A DNA stretch of 64,000 nucleotides from Codonopsis lanceolata (Eukaryota; Streptophyta; Magnoliopsida; Asterales; Campanulaceae), in assembly GCA_013146195.2 (NCBI GenBank), contig CM028381.1, positions 96,908,380 to 96,972,379 on the forward strand. The letters are read 5' to 3'. Shown piece after piece: positions 35,572 to 45,812 of the stretch; the first letter of the stretch is position 1, and each line of letters starts with the position of its first letter. A program made the translations under genes and the position numbers. The notes under the pieces were generated by a model. That model had not been told where the DNA came from. It was given only the letters and a program-made list of their open reading frames with translations, and made no database searches.

Positions 35572-36720
35572 GTGGTCGGCAAAAACGTTTTCTGTTCCCT
35601 TTTTATCTTAAATAGTAATGTCAAATTCTTGCAATAATAACATCCATCTAATGAGTCTAGGTTTTGCCTCTTTCTTACTCAAAAGATATTTTAGGGCTGC
35701 ATGATCAGAAAATATTATAACTTTTGAACCTAACAAGTAAGATCTAAAATTTTCTAATGCACACACTACTGCTAAAAATTCTTTTTCTGTGGTTGTATAA
35801 TTGAGTTGTGCATCATTCAAAGTCCTACTCGCATAATGAATCACATGAGGTTTCTTGTCTATCCTTTGTCTTAACACAACACCAATTGCGAAATCCGAAG
35901 CATCACACATGATTTCGAAAGGGAGAGACCAATCAGGGCTGGTTAAAATAGGAGCTGATGTTAATTGTTCTTTTAACAAATTAAATGCATTTAAGCATTC
36001 TTGGTCAAAAATGAATTTGGTATCTTTTGCCAAAAGATTACATAAAGGTTTACAGATTTTTGAAAAGTCTTTTATAAATCTTTTGTAAAATCCTGCATGT
36101 CCTAAAAACCTTCTAACACCCTTGACTGAAGTTGGGGGAGGTAATTGTGATATAACTTCAATTTTAGCTTTATCAACTTCAATTCCTTTGTTAGACACAA
36201 CATGACCTAAAACTATCCAATGTTTAACCATGAAATGGCTTTTCTCCCAACTTAGAGTCAAATTTATTTCACAACATCTTTTTAGAACTGACGTTGATTT
36301 TCTAGGCAATGATCAAAAGAATTTCCGAATAGTGAGAAGTCATCCATAAATACTTCCACACATCTTTCAACTAGATCAGAAAATATAGAAATCATGCATC
36401 TTTGAAAAGTAGCTGGGGCATTACATAGTCCAAAGGGCATTCTCCTAAACGCAAAGGTACCAAAAGGACATGTAAATGTGGTTTTCTCTTGATCATCTGG
36501 TGCAACTGGAATTTGATTATAACCAAAAGTGGTTGTGTGGGTGCGGCTACATCAAATCTATGCACATCCTATAACCAGTAATAGTTCGTGTGGGAACTAA
36601 CTCATCTTTCTCATTCTTAACGACAGTAATTCCTAATTTCTTTGGAATTACTTGGACTGGACTAACCCATTTACTATCAGATATTGGGTAAATTATACCC
36701 GCATCAAGAAGCTTAAGCAC
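35572..36720 (-). pseudogene. Athila reverse transcriptase and RNase H
   Basis: 36720-36310 encodes VSPVQVIPKKLGITVVKNE, GYRMCIDL and then, after a loss, YNQIPVAPDDQEKTTFTCP, MPFGLCNAPATFQRC and the catalytic FMDD at 36350-36339. The block 36309-35608 continues with GHVVSNKGIEVDKAKIE and FLGHAGFYKRFIKDFS, then RNase H (MCDASDFAIGVVL, HYASRTLNDAQLNYTTTEKE). About 30-35 codons including the motif A Asp are missing near 36545. Frameshifts separate blocks at 36310 and 35600. Confidence 0.88.
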
Positions 36721-37459
36721 TTATTTTCTAACTGCTTCTTCTATATGAGGGTTAAGCCTTCTTTGACGTTCTCGAGAAGGTTTGCTACCTTCTTCTGAAT
36801 GAATTCTATGCATACACATAGATGGACTAATTCCTTTCAAATCCGCTAGGGACCAACCTATGGCTTCTCTATGTGTCCATAGAGATTTTAAATGACTTGA
36901 TTCTTGTTCTTCTATTAAATCTGTAGTAATTATAATGGGTAAAGTTTTACCTTCCCCTAAAAATGCATATTTTAAATGGGATGGTAAAGGATTTAATTCT
37001 TCTTCAGGAGGGGATTTAACAGATGGAATAAATATAGGAATTTCTGATTTCACTCTTTCTTTTTTATCTACATCCTTAGAGATCTCTTCTTTAGCTTCAC
37101 CAGTTTTTATTTTATCAGAACTAATTTCTGATTTGTGACCTTCAACCTCTTCCTTATCTTCACTTTAATTTTGAGAGATTCTAATCTTTCCTTCTCTTTC
37201 CTAGCATCTGCTTCTTGGAGTTCTCTTTCTAATGCTTCTATGTCAGTTATAATCTTGGGGAAGAATAAATCATCATCTTCTACTCCAAACATATCTTTCT
37301 CTAACTCATCTTCATTTAAATTAGCTTCAAAGCATGGGCTGTAAGATTTTCAATTTCATCAATTGAGAAACATGCATTCAAGTCACCCGGTCTATCTAAC
37401 GCACCAAAAACTGAAATTTCTACGGTTTCACCCATAACTGACATTGAAAGCTTACCATT
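36721..37459 (-). pseudogene. Athila linker between protease and RT
   Basis: 37053-36721 reads LPSHLKYAFLGEGKTLPI and LTHREAIGWSLADLKGISPS in short blocks (the sequence shows LWTHREAIGWSLADLKG), the normal approach to Athila RT. 37292-37107 encodes an acidic coiled stretch (ALERELQEADARKEKERLES). Frames change near 37100 and 37330. Confidence 0.75.
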
Positions 37460-37985
37460 TTAAACATTAATCATTGTGCTAGCAGTGTCCATAAAAGGTC
37501 TTCCTAATAGAATAGGGACTTCATTGTTAGTGCATATTTTTCTTTCCATCTCTAGAACCACAAAATCGACTGGGATGATTAACTTATCAACTTGTACTAG
37601 AATGTCCTCTACTATACCCAAAGGATGTTTGACCGAACGATCAGCTAACTGTAAAGACATAGTAGTTGGTTTTAATTCACCAAGTCCTAATTGTTTATAG
37701 ACAGCGAAAGGCATTAAGTTGATACTTGCTCCTAAATCTAGCATAGCTTTCATCTTTTTAGAACTACCCAAGGCGACTTGGATATTAAAACTACCTGGAT
37801 CTTTTAATTTAGGAGGAAGTTCAGGTTGTAATACTGCACTAACGTTTTCAGAAACAATTATTTTTTCATTCTTTTCAAATTTGTGCTTCCTTGAGTGGAG
37901 ATCTTTGAAAATTTTAGCATAAGACGGAATATTTTTAATAACATTAACCAAAGAGAGATTAATGTTCACACTCACATGAGCGAGA
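37460..37985 (-). pseudogene. Athila aspartic protease with gag end
   Basis: The reading from 37975 contains PSYAKIFKDLHSRKHKFE (gag-protease junction), then KAMLDLGASINLMPFAVYKQ with the catalytic DLGAS, and EVPILLGRPFMDTASTMINV. This is the standard Athila protease layout. Upstream gag is absent: homology ends near 37985, where LINE-type sequence begins. The protease would process Gag-Pol. Confidence 0.87.
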
Positions 37986-38469
37986 TATACATCGTCTAAG
38001 TTTATTTCTCTCTCTAGGATTCTCTCTCTAGGATTCTCCCTATGGTTTTATCGCCCTATTAGGGTTACGCCTCATGCCACCGGGCGGTGTAGGCATGGCG
38101 GCTCCCCTTTCGGCTGGGCCTTCGCCGCAATCGATTGATGTTACGTCGGCACCTTCTTCCTCGGTTCCAGCTCCTTCGGCAGCCCCTCTTCCCACCTCTT
38201 ACGCTAATATCGTTGCTAACCCTAAACCCTTTGTTGGGAAAACAACGCCGGTTCTCCAAGCTATCCCCTTGGCTCCTAGGAACCTTACTTCTTTCAATGG
38301 AGAACCAGGATGTATTTTCACCCCATTGGAGGTAGAAACTGCCGACAAACAATTCTCAAATACCATGGTTTTAAAGTTTTCGGCAGGGCGTCAATCTATT
38401 CATGCTATACAGGAAGATATAGCTAAGTCCTGGAAGTTAAACGGTCCTTTTGTTGTTGGGTTGTTAGAT
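37986..38469 (+). pseudogene. LINE-type ORF1 fragment with DUF4283-like domain
   Basis: A reading frame opens with ATG at 38074. It has an Ala/Pro/Ser-rich N-terminal region (about residues 1-55), then TPLEVETADKQFSNTMVLKF and IQEDIAKSWKLNGPFVVGLL, which resembles the start of DUF4283. That domain is common in plant LINE ORF1 proteins, which bind RNA. The frame is cut at 38469/38470 by the Tekay LTR, whose translation adds a foreign tail. The leader 37986-38073 contains a doubled CTCTCTAGGATTCTC. No reverse transcriptase of a LINE is present. It could instead be a host DUF4283 gene fragment. Confidence 0.6.
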
Positions 38470-41137
38470 TGTGACGACCCGACCCGGACCCCAATGCGAG
38501 ATCCCGAGTCGTGCCGTCCAAATAAACAAAATACACAAGCATGCACAAGTAGGATTATAAAATTCATGTGGCGCAACATCGCATACGAATAACAACTCGG
38601 CTACACTTGGCCGGAAAAACAACTTAATATAAACAAGTCATCGGCGACGGGGAACCCAACGACTACTCCTACAATATTAACACATGCTTATAAAACCTCA
38701 ACGGCCACAACATGCCGGAGACAACAACAATAATAATTAACGAGCTTTAGCGGAAGAAACTGTAGTGAACCATAAACATATAAACAGGCTCGACATATAA
38801 GTCGGCATCCAAAAGATTACAAGTGTTAAACCATAAGTTTACTACAACAACAAAATCCCAAGCCAAGTCTACATGACTTGCTTCCCAACGTCCTTTCCAA
38901 AATAAAAGGCTAATCACAAAAGTCCAAAAGAGCAACCTTGAGATTTCAATCAACCAAACGGGATAAAGCGAGTCTAACGTGGACCGTCTCCTCGGCTCGG
39001 ATCTAAGGAAACAAAACAAACAAATAGGGTAAGTCGAAAGACTTAGTAAGTTACTATAATGCATGATCATGTTATAACATGGCATTTATCTCAATTATGG
39101 TACATGATCATCATAAAGCACTTAGCACATTGTTCACATAAGTGCGTAAAATTAAATCATACAAGTAGGATATGATATAATCACGGCCGCTTCGTAGCTC
39201 CTGCAATACATTCTGTTACTGGTTCGTGCCATCGATGTTATGTGAATTCATCGACTCATACCGAGAACCTACTCGATTTCATTAGAAAGCCAGTGCGGCA
39301 CGTATTGTTACGGCAAAGGGGCTACTTCCCCACTGCGGCCCACAGTGGAGGTGTGTGTGAGGTCCCAGGTGCGGCGATCCATAGCGAGCACGAATCCCAT
39401 AATTCGTGAAGGCGATGCATCGTCCCACCCTGACTTAATAAACAAACCAAATAATGCCATGCCGGTGGACTCAATGTCATGCACAAGTAGATGTTTACTT
39501 GACTTAAACCAAATAAGGATCAAATTCGACAAGAGCGAACTCAACCAACCAAGTAGGGTATGAATCTCTACCATAAAAACATGTCAAGGCAATTAATTGC
39601 TCAAAACCAATCTTTCATAACGGGTTCAACTTGTGGAAAACAATTAAACCAAGCTCATCTAAAATTGAGTAAACCAAATCAACGGTGTCCAAACTTCGTA
39701 GGGATTGAAACTAGAGTTCAACATGTTCAAATCTTCCCTAGAGTCGACTCCGTTGAGTCTTTTCTCTAAATTCCCAATTTTGGAGAAATGGAAGCTATGT
39801 GCTTCATAACCCAACCTAGGTCAATTCTAGGTTCAACAAGGTTGTAAATTCACCAAGACATTATAATGTGATCCATGTTCATCATAGAGTTCAACTTTGA
39901 GGATATAACACATAACAATTTCACAACATACAATGTAGGCTCAAATTAGGGCATTCACATATTGCACTTATTCAAGCAACATATATAATACATGTTTCTA
40001 ACATGATCAAATCCTTAAATAAACAAGATGAAAGAGTTTTATAAACTTTCATAGGCAAGAAATCATCCTATACATGCTCCTAGCAAGTCCATATTTTTAA
40101 AATACAAGAAGATAGCATAGGAAGCATATAAGTGTCCTCATTGACCTCAACCACCATAGGCTTTGTTTCCTTAGGGTCAATGAGAACTAAAAGAAGAAGA
40201 AGAAGAAGAGTAACTTACTTGTTCTACACCAAAGAAAACAAAGAAAGAAACCAATCGGTTGGAAACGATCCTCTCTTCGAGCTCTACACTTTTGATGAAG
40301 GTAGCTTGGGCAAATGAGTGAAGGATCAAGGAAGATGGAGATGAGAGCTTCAAGAAGCCATGGGAGAGTCTTTGAGAAGAGAAATCCCGTTTTTGGAGAG
40401 TGAGGGAGAGAAATGAGAGTCAAAATCTGCAAGTGTGGTGTATATTGGTTCAAAAACTGAGTGGGACAAGTGTCATGACCATGTGGTCTCTTAAAATCTG
40501 ATTTTTGTGGGTTTAATGATCACTAATGCTCTCTTAATCCATCCATAAAACATGTTACTAATGTTAGGACACAAGTAATAAGGGTTAGGGAGGTTTAGGT
40601 GGGGTTTAGAAAGGGTTTTGGATAGGGGTTTAAGGGTAGAATTCAAGAAACATCGAAACAGGGCAACCAGTCTCGGGGGACCTTGCGGTCGCATGGTCCC
40701 CTTAGCCTTGCGACCGCATCCTCTCAGGATGCTCAACCTCCAAGTTTCTGGTTACCTTGCGGGGGCAAGGTCATTCTACCTTGCGACCGCAAGCCTGGCA
40801 GAACCAAAATGGCTCAAAACTCAACCTAAAAGACCCCCAAACACTTAGCCAAATCAAGGGGGTTTCAAACCCCAACAAAAATGAGTTTAAAACTCATCAC
40901 AAGCACCCTCAAACAACACCCGAACAATCCAAACGAAGGAGGGAAAGAAGAAGAACTAACAAGCAATTCAACCGGCGATTAAACAAGCATGTAAACATGA
41001 TTCTAAACATGTTAAGAGCTTCATGAATGACTTATGAATGTTTCTAAAACATAAATAGACTAAGTAACACGCTCACAATCAACAAGAAAACAAGAAGACA
41101 AGCATACAATGTACATGCAAGAATACGGTGCGTTACA
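38470..41137 (-). repeat. 3' LTR of Tekay element
   Basis: TGTGACGACCC to GGTGCGTTACA on the plus strand, 2668 bp. About 96% alike by eye to the right LTR over 39930-40560. The segment 39190-39310 hardly aligns with its partner at 46530-46640. It lacks GTTACAGCC near 38650. Confidence 0.9.
40213..40218 (-). promoter_or_regulatory. conserved splice-donor-like GTAAGT in Tekay 3' LTR
   Basis: Minus strand ACAA|GTAAGTTACTC; the inverted repeat TCATTGACC (40138-40146) / GGTCAATGA (40175-40183) lies just downstream in the sense direction. Confidence 0.4.
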
Positions 41138-41462
41138 CTCTCCCCTCCTTTAGGAATTTAGTCCCTAAATTCTTACCAAGTTCATCAAACAAGTGTGGAT
41201 GCTTCTCGCGCATCTCCGCTTCCGTTTCCCAAGTCGCTTCTTCAATGTTGTGGTTTCTCCAAAGAACTTTGACTAAGGGAATTCTCTTGGTTCGTAGCAC
41301 TTGCTCTTTGGTATCCAAAATCTTCACGGGCTTTTCAACATATGACATATCCGGCTCAAACGTTATCTCCTCATACTCAAGTACATGGGACTCATCTTTC
41401 AAATACTTTCGCAACATGGAAACATGGAATACATTATGAGTCTCCGAAAGTGAAGGTGGCAA
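41133..41462 (-). pseudogene. Tekay integrase C-terminus with chromodomain
   Basis: The reading 41462-41133 contains HNVFHVSMLRKYLKDESHVL and KRIPLVKVLWRNHNIEEATW, then EAEMREKHPHLFDEL and a stop just before the polypurine tract. This is the chromodomain form found at the end of Tekay integrases, thought to steer integration to marked chromatin. The aromatic-cage positions are not fully canonical, as is usual for this group. It is separated from the rest of integrase by frameshifts around 41470-41580. Confidence 0.9.
41138..41151 (-). promoter_or_regulatory. polypurine tract of Tekay element
   Basis: Minus strand AAAGGAGGGGAGAG directly before TGTAACGCACC of the 3' LTR; the plus-strand primer for second-strand cDNA synthesis. 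Confidence 0.9.
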
Positions 41463-42588
41463 TGCAATACGATACGCTAAGGACCCAACTCTCTCAAGAA
41501 CCTCGAATGGGCCAATGTACCTCGGTGTAAGCTTCCCTTTCTTGCCGAATCTCTTTGTACCTCTCCTCGGTGTTCACCTTCAAGAACACGTAGTCTCCCA
41601 CTTGGAACTCAAGATCCGTCTTCGATTGTCCGCGTAACTCTTTTGTCGACTTTGAGCGGTGCGCAATCGATCTCTAATCAACTTCACGCTCTCAACCGAC
41701 TGTTGCACTAATTCGGAACCCCAAAGTTTCGCCTCTCCAACTTCATCCCAACAAATTGGTGATCTACACTTACGCCCATACAAAGCTTCATACGGCGCCA
41801 TCTTGATACTCGGTAGGCTGTTATTATATGCAAACTTCGGCTAAAGGTAAGTGAGAATCCCGGCTTCCTTTGAAATCCACGGCACAAGCTCGCAAAGCAT
41901 ATCCTCCAAAATCTGAATCAATCGCTCGGATGGCCATCCGTTTGTGGATGAAAAGTCTTGATCAAGTCTAATCTGGTCCCCAAAGCTTCCTGCAACGACT
42001 TCCAAAATCTAGATGTGAACCTCGGATCTCTATCGGACACAATACTAACAGGTACGCCATGAAGTCTCACGATCTCCTGAATATACAAAGCTGCCAACTG
42101 AGTCAACGAATAAGTGATAGCTATCGGAATAAAGTGTGCAGACTTAGTCAATCTGTCGACTATAACCCAAACCGCATTGAAACCTCTCGCGTCGCGTAAA
42201 CTGTCACAAAATCCATGGTAATGAACTCCCATTTCCACTCAGGAATCTCAAGTGGTTGTAGAAATCCCGCAGGCCTCTGATGCTCAGCCTTAACCTGCTG
42301 ACAAGTCAAACACTTTGACACATACTCCGCAATTTCCCTTTTCATGCCTTTCCACCAAAATTGTCTTTTCAAGTCTAAGTACATCTTCGTGCTCCCCGGG
42401 TGAATGGTATACTTCGTTTTATGAGCCTCATCAAGAACCAACCTCTTCAATTCGGTATTAGAAGGAACACAAATTCTACCTCGAAATGTCAAAGTACCCT
42501 CACTATTAATCACGAAATCAGGCGATACATTCTCAACCAACCCATCCAAAATTTTCTTCAACTCCAGGATCCATTTCCTTGCGCTTCT
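41463..42588 (-). pseudogene. Tekay integrase zinc and catalytic domains, broken
   Basis: Block 42561-42160 carries LDEAHKTKYTIHPGSTKMY, KCLTCQQVKAEHQ (HHCC finger) and WEFITMDFV with the first Asp. Block 42238-41918 has VWVIVDRLTKSAHFIPI, VSIVSDRDPRFTSRF (second Asp) and FHPQTDGHPS. The third catalytic residue (SERLIQILEDML) follows in a shifted frame. Block 41801-41580 has YEALYGRKCRSPICWDEVGE. Frameshifts near 42190, 41920, 41850 and 41580 break the enzyme. The order of domains is intact. Confidence 0.88.
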
Positions 42589-44740
42589 CTAATTTTCCCA
42601 AGTAAAAGGCGTACCTACATTTGCGAAAATCACTCCTCTATCATAAACACTAGGACCCCAATCTCGCAAATCCTCCAACATCTTCCATTCTCTAACCATC
42701 ATACACGACATGTGAACCTTCCTACTCAAGGCATCCGCTACTACATTTGCCTTCCCCGGATGATATAAAATAGTGCAATCGTGATCCTTTAATTTCTCCA
42801 TCCATCTTCTTTGCCTCATGTTTAATTCCTTTTGAGAAAACAAGTATTTCAAACTTTTATGGTCGGTGAAAATCTCAAACTTAGCCCCATATAAGTAATG
42901 TTTCCATTTATGCAACGCGAAAATAATCGCAGCCAACTCCAATATCGTGTGTCGGGTAATTCTGCTCATGAATAGACAACTTCCTCGATGCATAGGCGAT
43001 CACTCTCCCATTTTGCATCAAAACACAACCCAAACCTTCCTTAGAAGCATCGCTATAGATCACAAAATTATCTCCCCCACTAGGCAAAGCCAAAATAGGT
43101 GCCGATGTCAACCGCTTCTTAAGCTCTTGGAAACTAGACTCACATTTCTCGCTCCAAACAAACGGCACATTCTTTTGCGTCAATCTCGTCATAGGAGTCA
43201 CAATCCGAGAAAAACCCTCAATAAACCTCCGGTAATAACCCGCTAAACCCAAGAAACTCCGAACCTCGGTAACTGAACTAGGCCTCTTCCAATTCATCAC
43301 CGCTTCAATCTTAGAAGGATCAACGGCTATCCCGGCGCTAGAAACTATATGCCCCAAAAAAGATACTTCCTCGAGCCAAAAGGCACATTTGCTAAACTTT
43401 GCGTAAAGCTGTTTCTCCCGAAGAATGGATAAGACAATCCTCAAGTGTTTCTCATGCTCCTCCCGAGATTTCGAATACACTAAGATGTCATCAATAAAGA
43501 CTACAACAAAACAATCAAGATAGCTGTGAAAGACACGGTTCATCAAGTCCATAAACACCGCTGGTGCATTTGTCAACCCAAACGGCATCACCACGAATTC
43601 AAAATGCCCATATCTAGTGCGAAAAGCCGTCTTCGGAATGTCTTCCTCTCTAACCTTCAATTGGTAGTAACCCCATCTCAAATCAAGCTTAGAGTAGACA
43701 ATAGACCCTTGCAATTGGTCAAAAAGATCATCAATGTGGGGTAGAGGATACTTATTCTTAATGGTCACCTTATTCAATTCACGATAGTCTATGCATAACC
43801 GCAAACTCCCATCTTTCTTCCTCACAAATAAGACCGGTGCGCCCCAAGGCGACACACTTGGTTTAACAAAACCAATCTCTAGGAGTTCTTGCAACTGAGT
43901 TTTCAACTCCCTAAGTTCCGCGGGCGCCATCCTATACGGTGCCTTAGAAATCGGTGAAGTCCCCGGAATAAGCTCAATACAAAATTCTAGTTCTCTATCG
44001 GGTGGCATAGCGTGATCGGTAGAAAACACATCGGGAAATTCACATACTACCGGAACCTCTTCTAAGTTCGGCGAAGACTTCTTCTTATCAACAACGCATG
44101 CAAGATAACCCGTACACCCTTGAGACAGTAATTTTCTAGCTCTTAAAGCAGAAATAAAATGCAAGTCACTTGATGCATGATCACCCACAAAAGTAAACTC
44201 AGGCACACCCGGCATATAAAAAGTAACCCGCTTTCTATGGCAGTCAACTATAGCATGATAAGCACATAACCAGTCCATGCCAAGAATCACATCAAAATCA
44301 CGTATAGGTAGAACTACCAAGTCCGCATGCAAAGTGTGGTCACCCACCAAAACATCACAAGATTTAAACACTTCAGATGCGAGCATATATTCCCGAGCGG
44401 TAGACACTTCAAGCAAATATGGCAAAGGTTGAGGCAATACGCATAGATTCTCAACAAAGTGCGAAGCAACATAAGAATGCGAAGACCCTGGATCTATGAG
44501 AACTCGAGCCTTATGATCGAATATAGAAAGAATACCTCCTATCACGGCCGTAGACCCCTGAACCTCTCGCTGATCAAGCGCAAATACACGGCCTTGTACC
44601 TTGGGTTTCCCATCTACACTTCTCTTGGCTCCATCGAGCCACATTCCCTTGATTGGCCTTAAGCTTTCGGGACACTCCTTCCTAAAATGAGTACCATCTC
44701 CACAAAGAGTACACTTTCCAAGCTTTTCGCCCAACACCAA
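42589..44740 (-). pseudogene. Tekay protease, reverse transcriptase and RNase H
   Basis: An open frame of 610 codons (44740-42908) begins with a CCHC knuckle CTLCGDGTHFRKEC. The protease has LIDPGSSHSYV with the catalytic Asp. RT has KDGSLRLCIDYRELNKVTIK, YSKLDLRWGYYQLKV, MPFGLTNAPAVFMDLMNRVF and the catalytic FIDD at 43498-43487. It continues with FLGHIVSSAGIAVDPSKIEA and the RNase H start (YSDASKEGLGCVLMQ). RGYYQL reads RWGYYQL here, and AVFMDL is usual for chromoviruses. A frameshift near 42950 moves the RNase H end (TDHKSLKYLFSQKELNMRQR, NVVADALSRK) to 42993-42589. Confidence 0.92.
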
Positions 44741-45724
44741 TCAACCGTGTGTCCTAGCTTCCGACAATAACCGCAAGTCATACTCCTCATTTCGCGATCC
44801 TTGTTGCCCCTGAGATGTAGAAGTATTGTTACCTTGCTTCCCAGACTGTGGCCTACCTTGGCCTCCACTTCTCCTATCACGGTTCCCTTGATATCCCCTT
44901 CTATTACCCGAATTGTTTCCCTGATTATTGTTTTGAGTAGACTGTCGTGCATTGCTAGAATTATTCTTGACCCGGTGTTCCTCAATGTCTTGCTCCACCT
45001 CATACGCTCGATCAACTGCACTCCGGTAATCGGTGAGCTTAAGCGCTAGAATCTGCTTTCTAAACTCAGTTCTTAACCCCTTTACAAACTTGTGTGTTCT
45101 CCGTGCCTCCGTGGGAATCAGATACGTACAATATCGGCTCAATTATGTGAATTTCGCGGAATACTCCGCCACGGTCATGCTACCTTGCTCCAGATCATAG
45201 AACTCCTTCTCCCTTTGGTTGCGAACCACATCCGGTACATATTCATTCTTAAACTCTCTTTGGAAATTAGCCCAAGTAATGGGAACTTGTTGCATCTCCC
45301 AACTCTCTTTCAACATTGTCCACCAATGTTCGGCGGCTCCCTTAAACTTGAACGTGGCTAGCATAACTCTTTCTTCATCGGTACACCCCAACATGGACAA
45401 TACCTTGATCATTTCCTCCATCCATAACTCGGCCTCTCTCGGTTTCGGTTCCCCAAGAAACGAACTAGGCTTTAACTTAAGAAATCTCTCTAAGAGGGTG
45501 GTATCAGTCCTTGGTCTCGGTGGTGGAGGTGGTGGTGGTACTGCTCCTCCTGCCTGACCTCCCTGGCCTACACCTGCCAGAAAAGCCATTAATCTGCGAT
45601 GTAATTCAGCCATATCCGGAACTACCGGATTCTCTGGCGGCGGTACCTCTACCTCGGGCTCAATCGGACCTCTCCTGGGTCTACCTCTCCTGGGATTATC
45701 CATCGGACTCCTACAAGAATTCAC
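44741..45724 (-). pseudogene. Tekay gag
   Basis: The frame from 45724, or from the internal Met at about 45700 (MDNPRRGRPRRG), has a Pro-rich N-terminus with seven Pro in a row, then the gag core FLGEPKPREAELWMEEMIKV, KFKGAAEHWWTMLKESW and FQREFKNEYVPDVVRNQREK. A stop TAA near 45141 interrupts SAKFT|LSRY; the plus-strand copy at 63650 has CAA there. The rest (45142-44741) has VKGLRTEFRKQILALKL, an Asn/Gln/Gly-rich stretch and a first zinc knuckle CGYCRKLGHTVDWC. Gag builds the particle and binds RNA. Confidence 0.9.
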
Positions 45725-45800
45725 TCGACGTTAAAATCAACACACAAATAACCAACCCAACTAGGCCATGGAACCTATCCTGGCCGACAGCTAACCTATA

Positions 45801-45812
45801 GCTCTGATACCA
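45801..45812 (-). promoter_or_regulatory. PBS of Tekay element (tRNA-iMet)
   Basis: Minus strand TGGTATCAGAGC abuts the 5' LTR end GGGTCGT. The last LTR bases (CACA) expected from relatives are lost. Confidence 0.92.
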
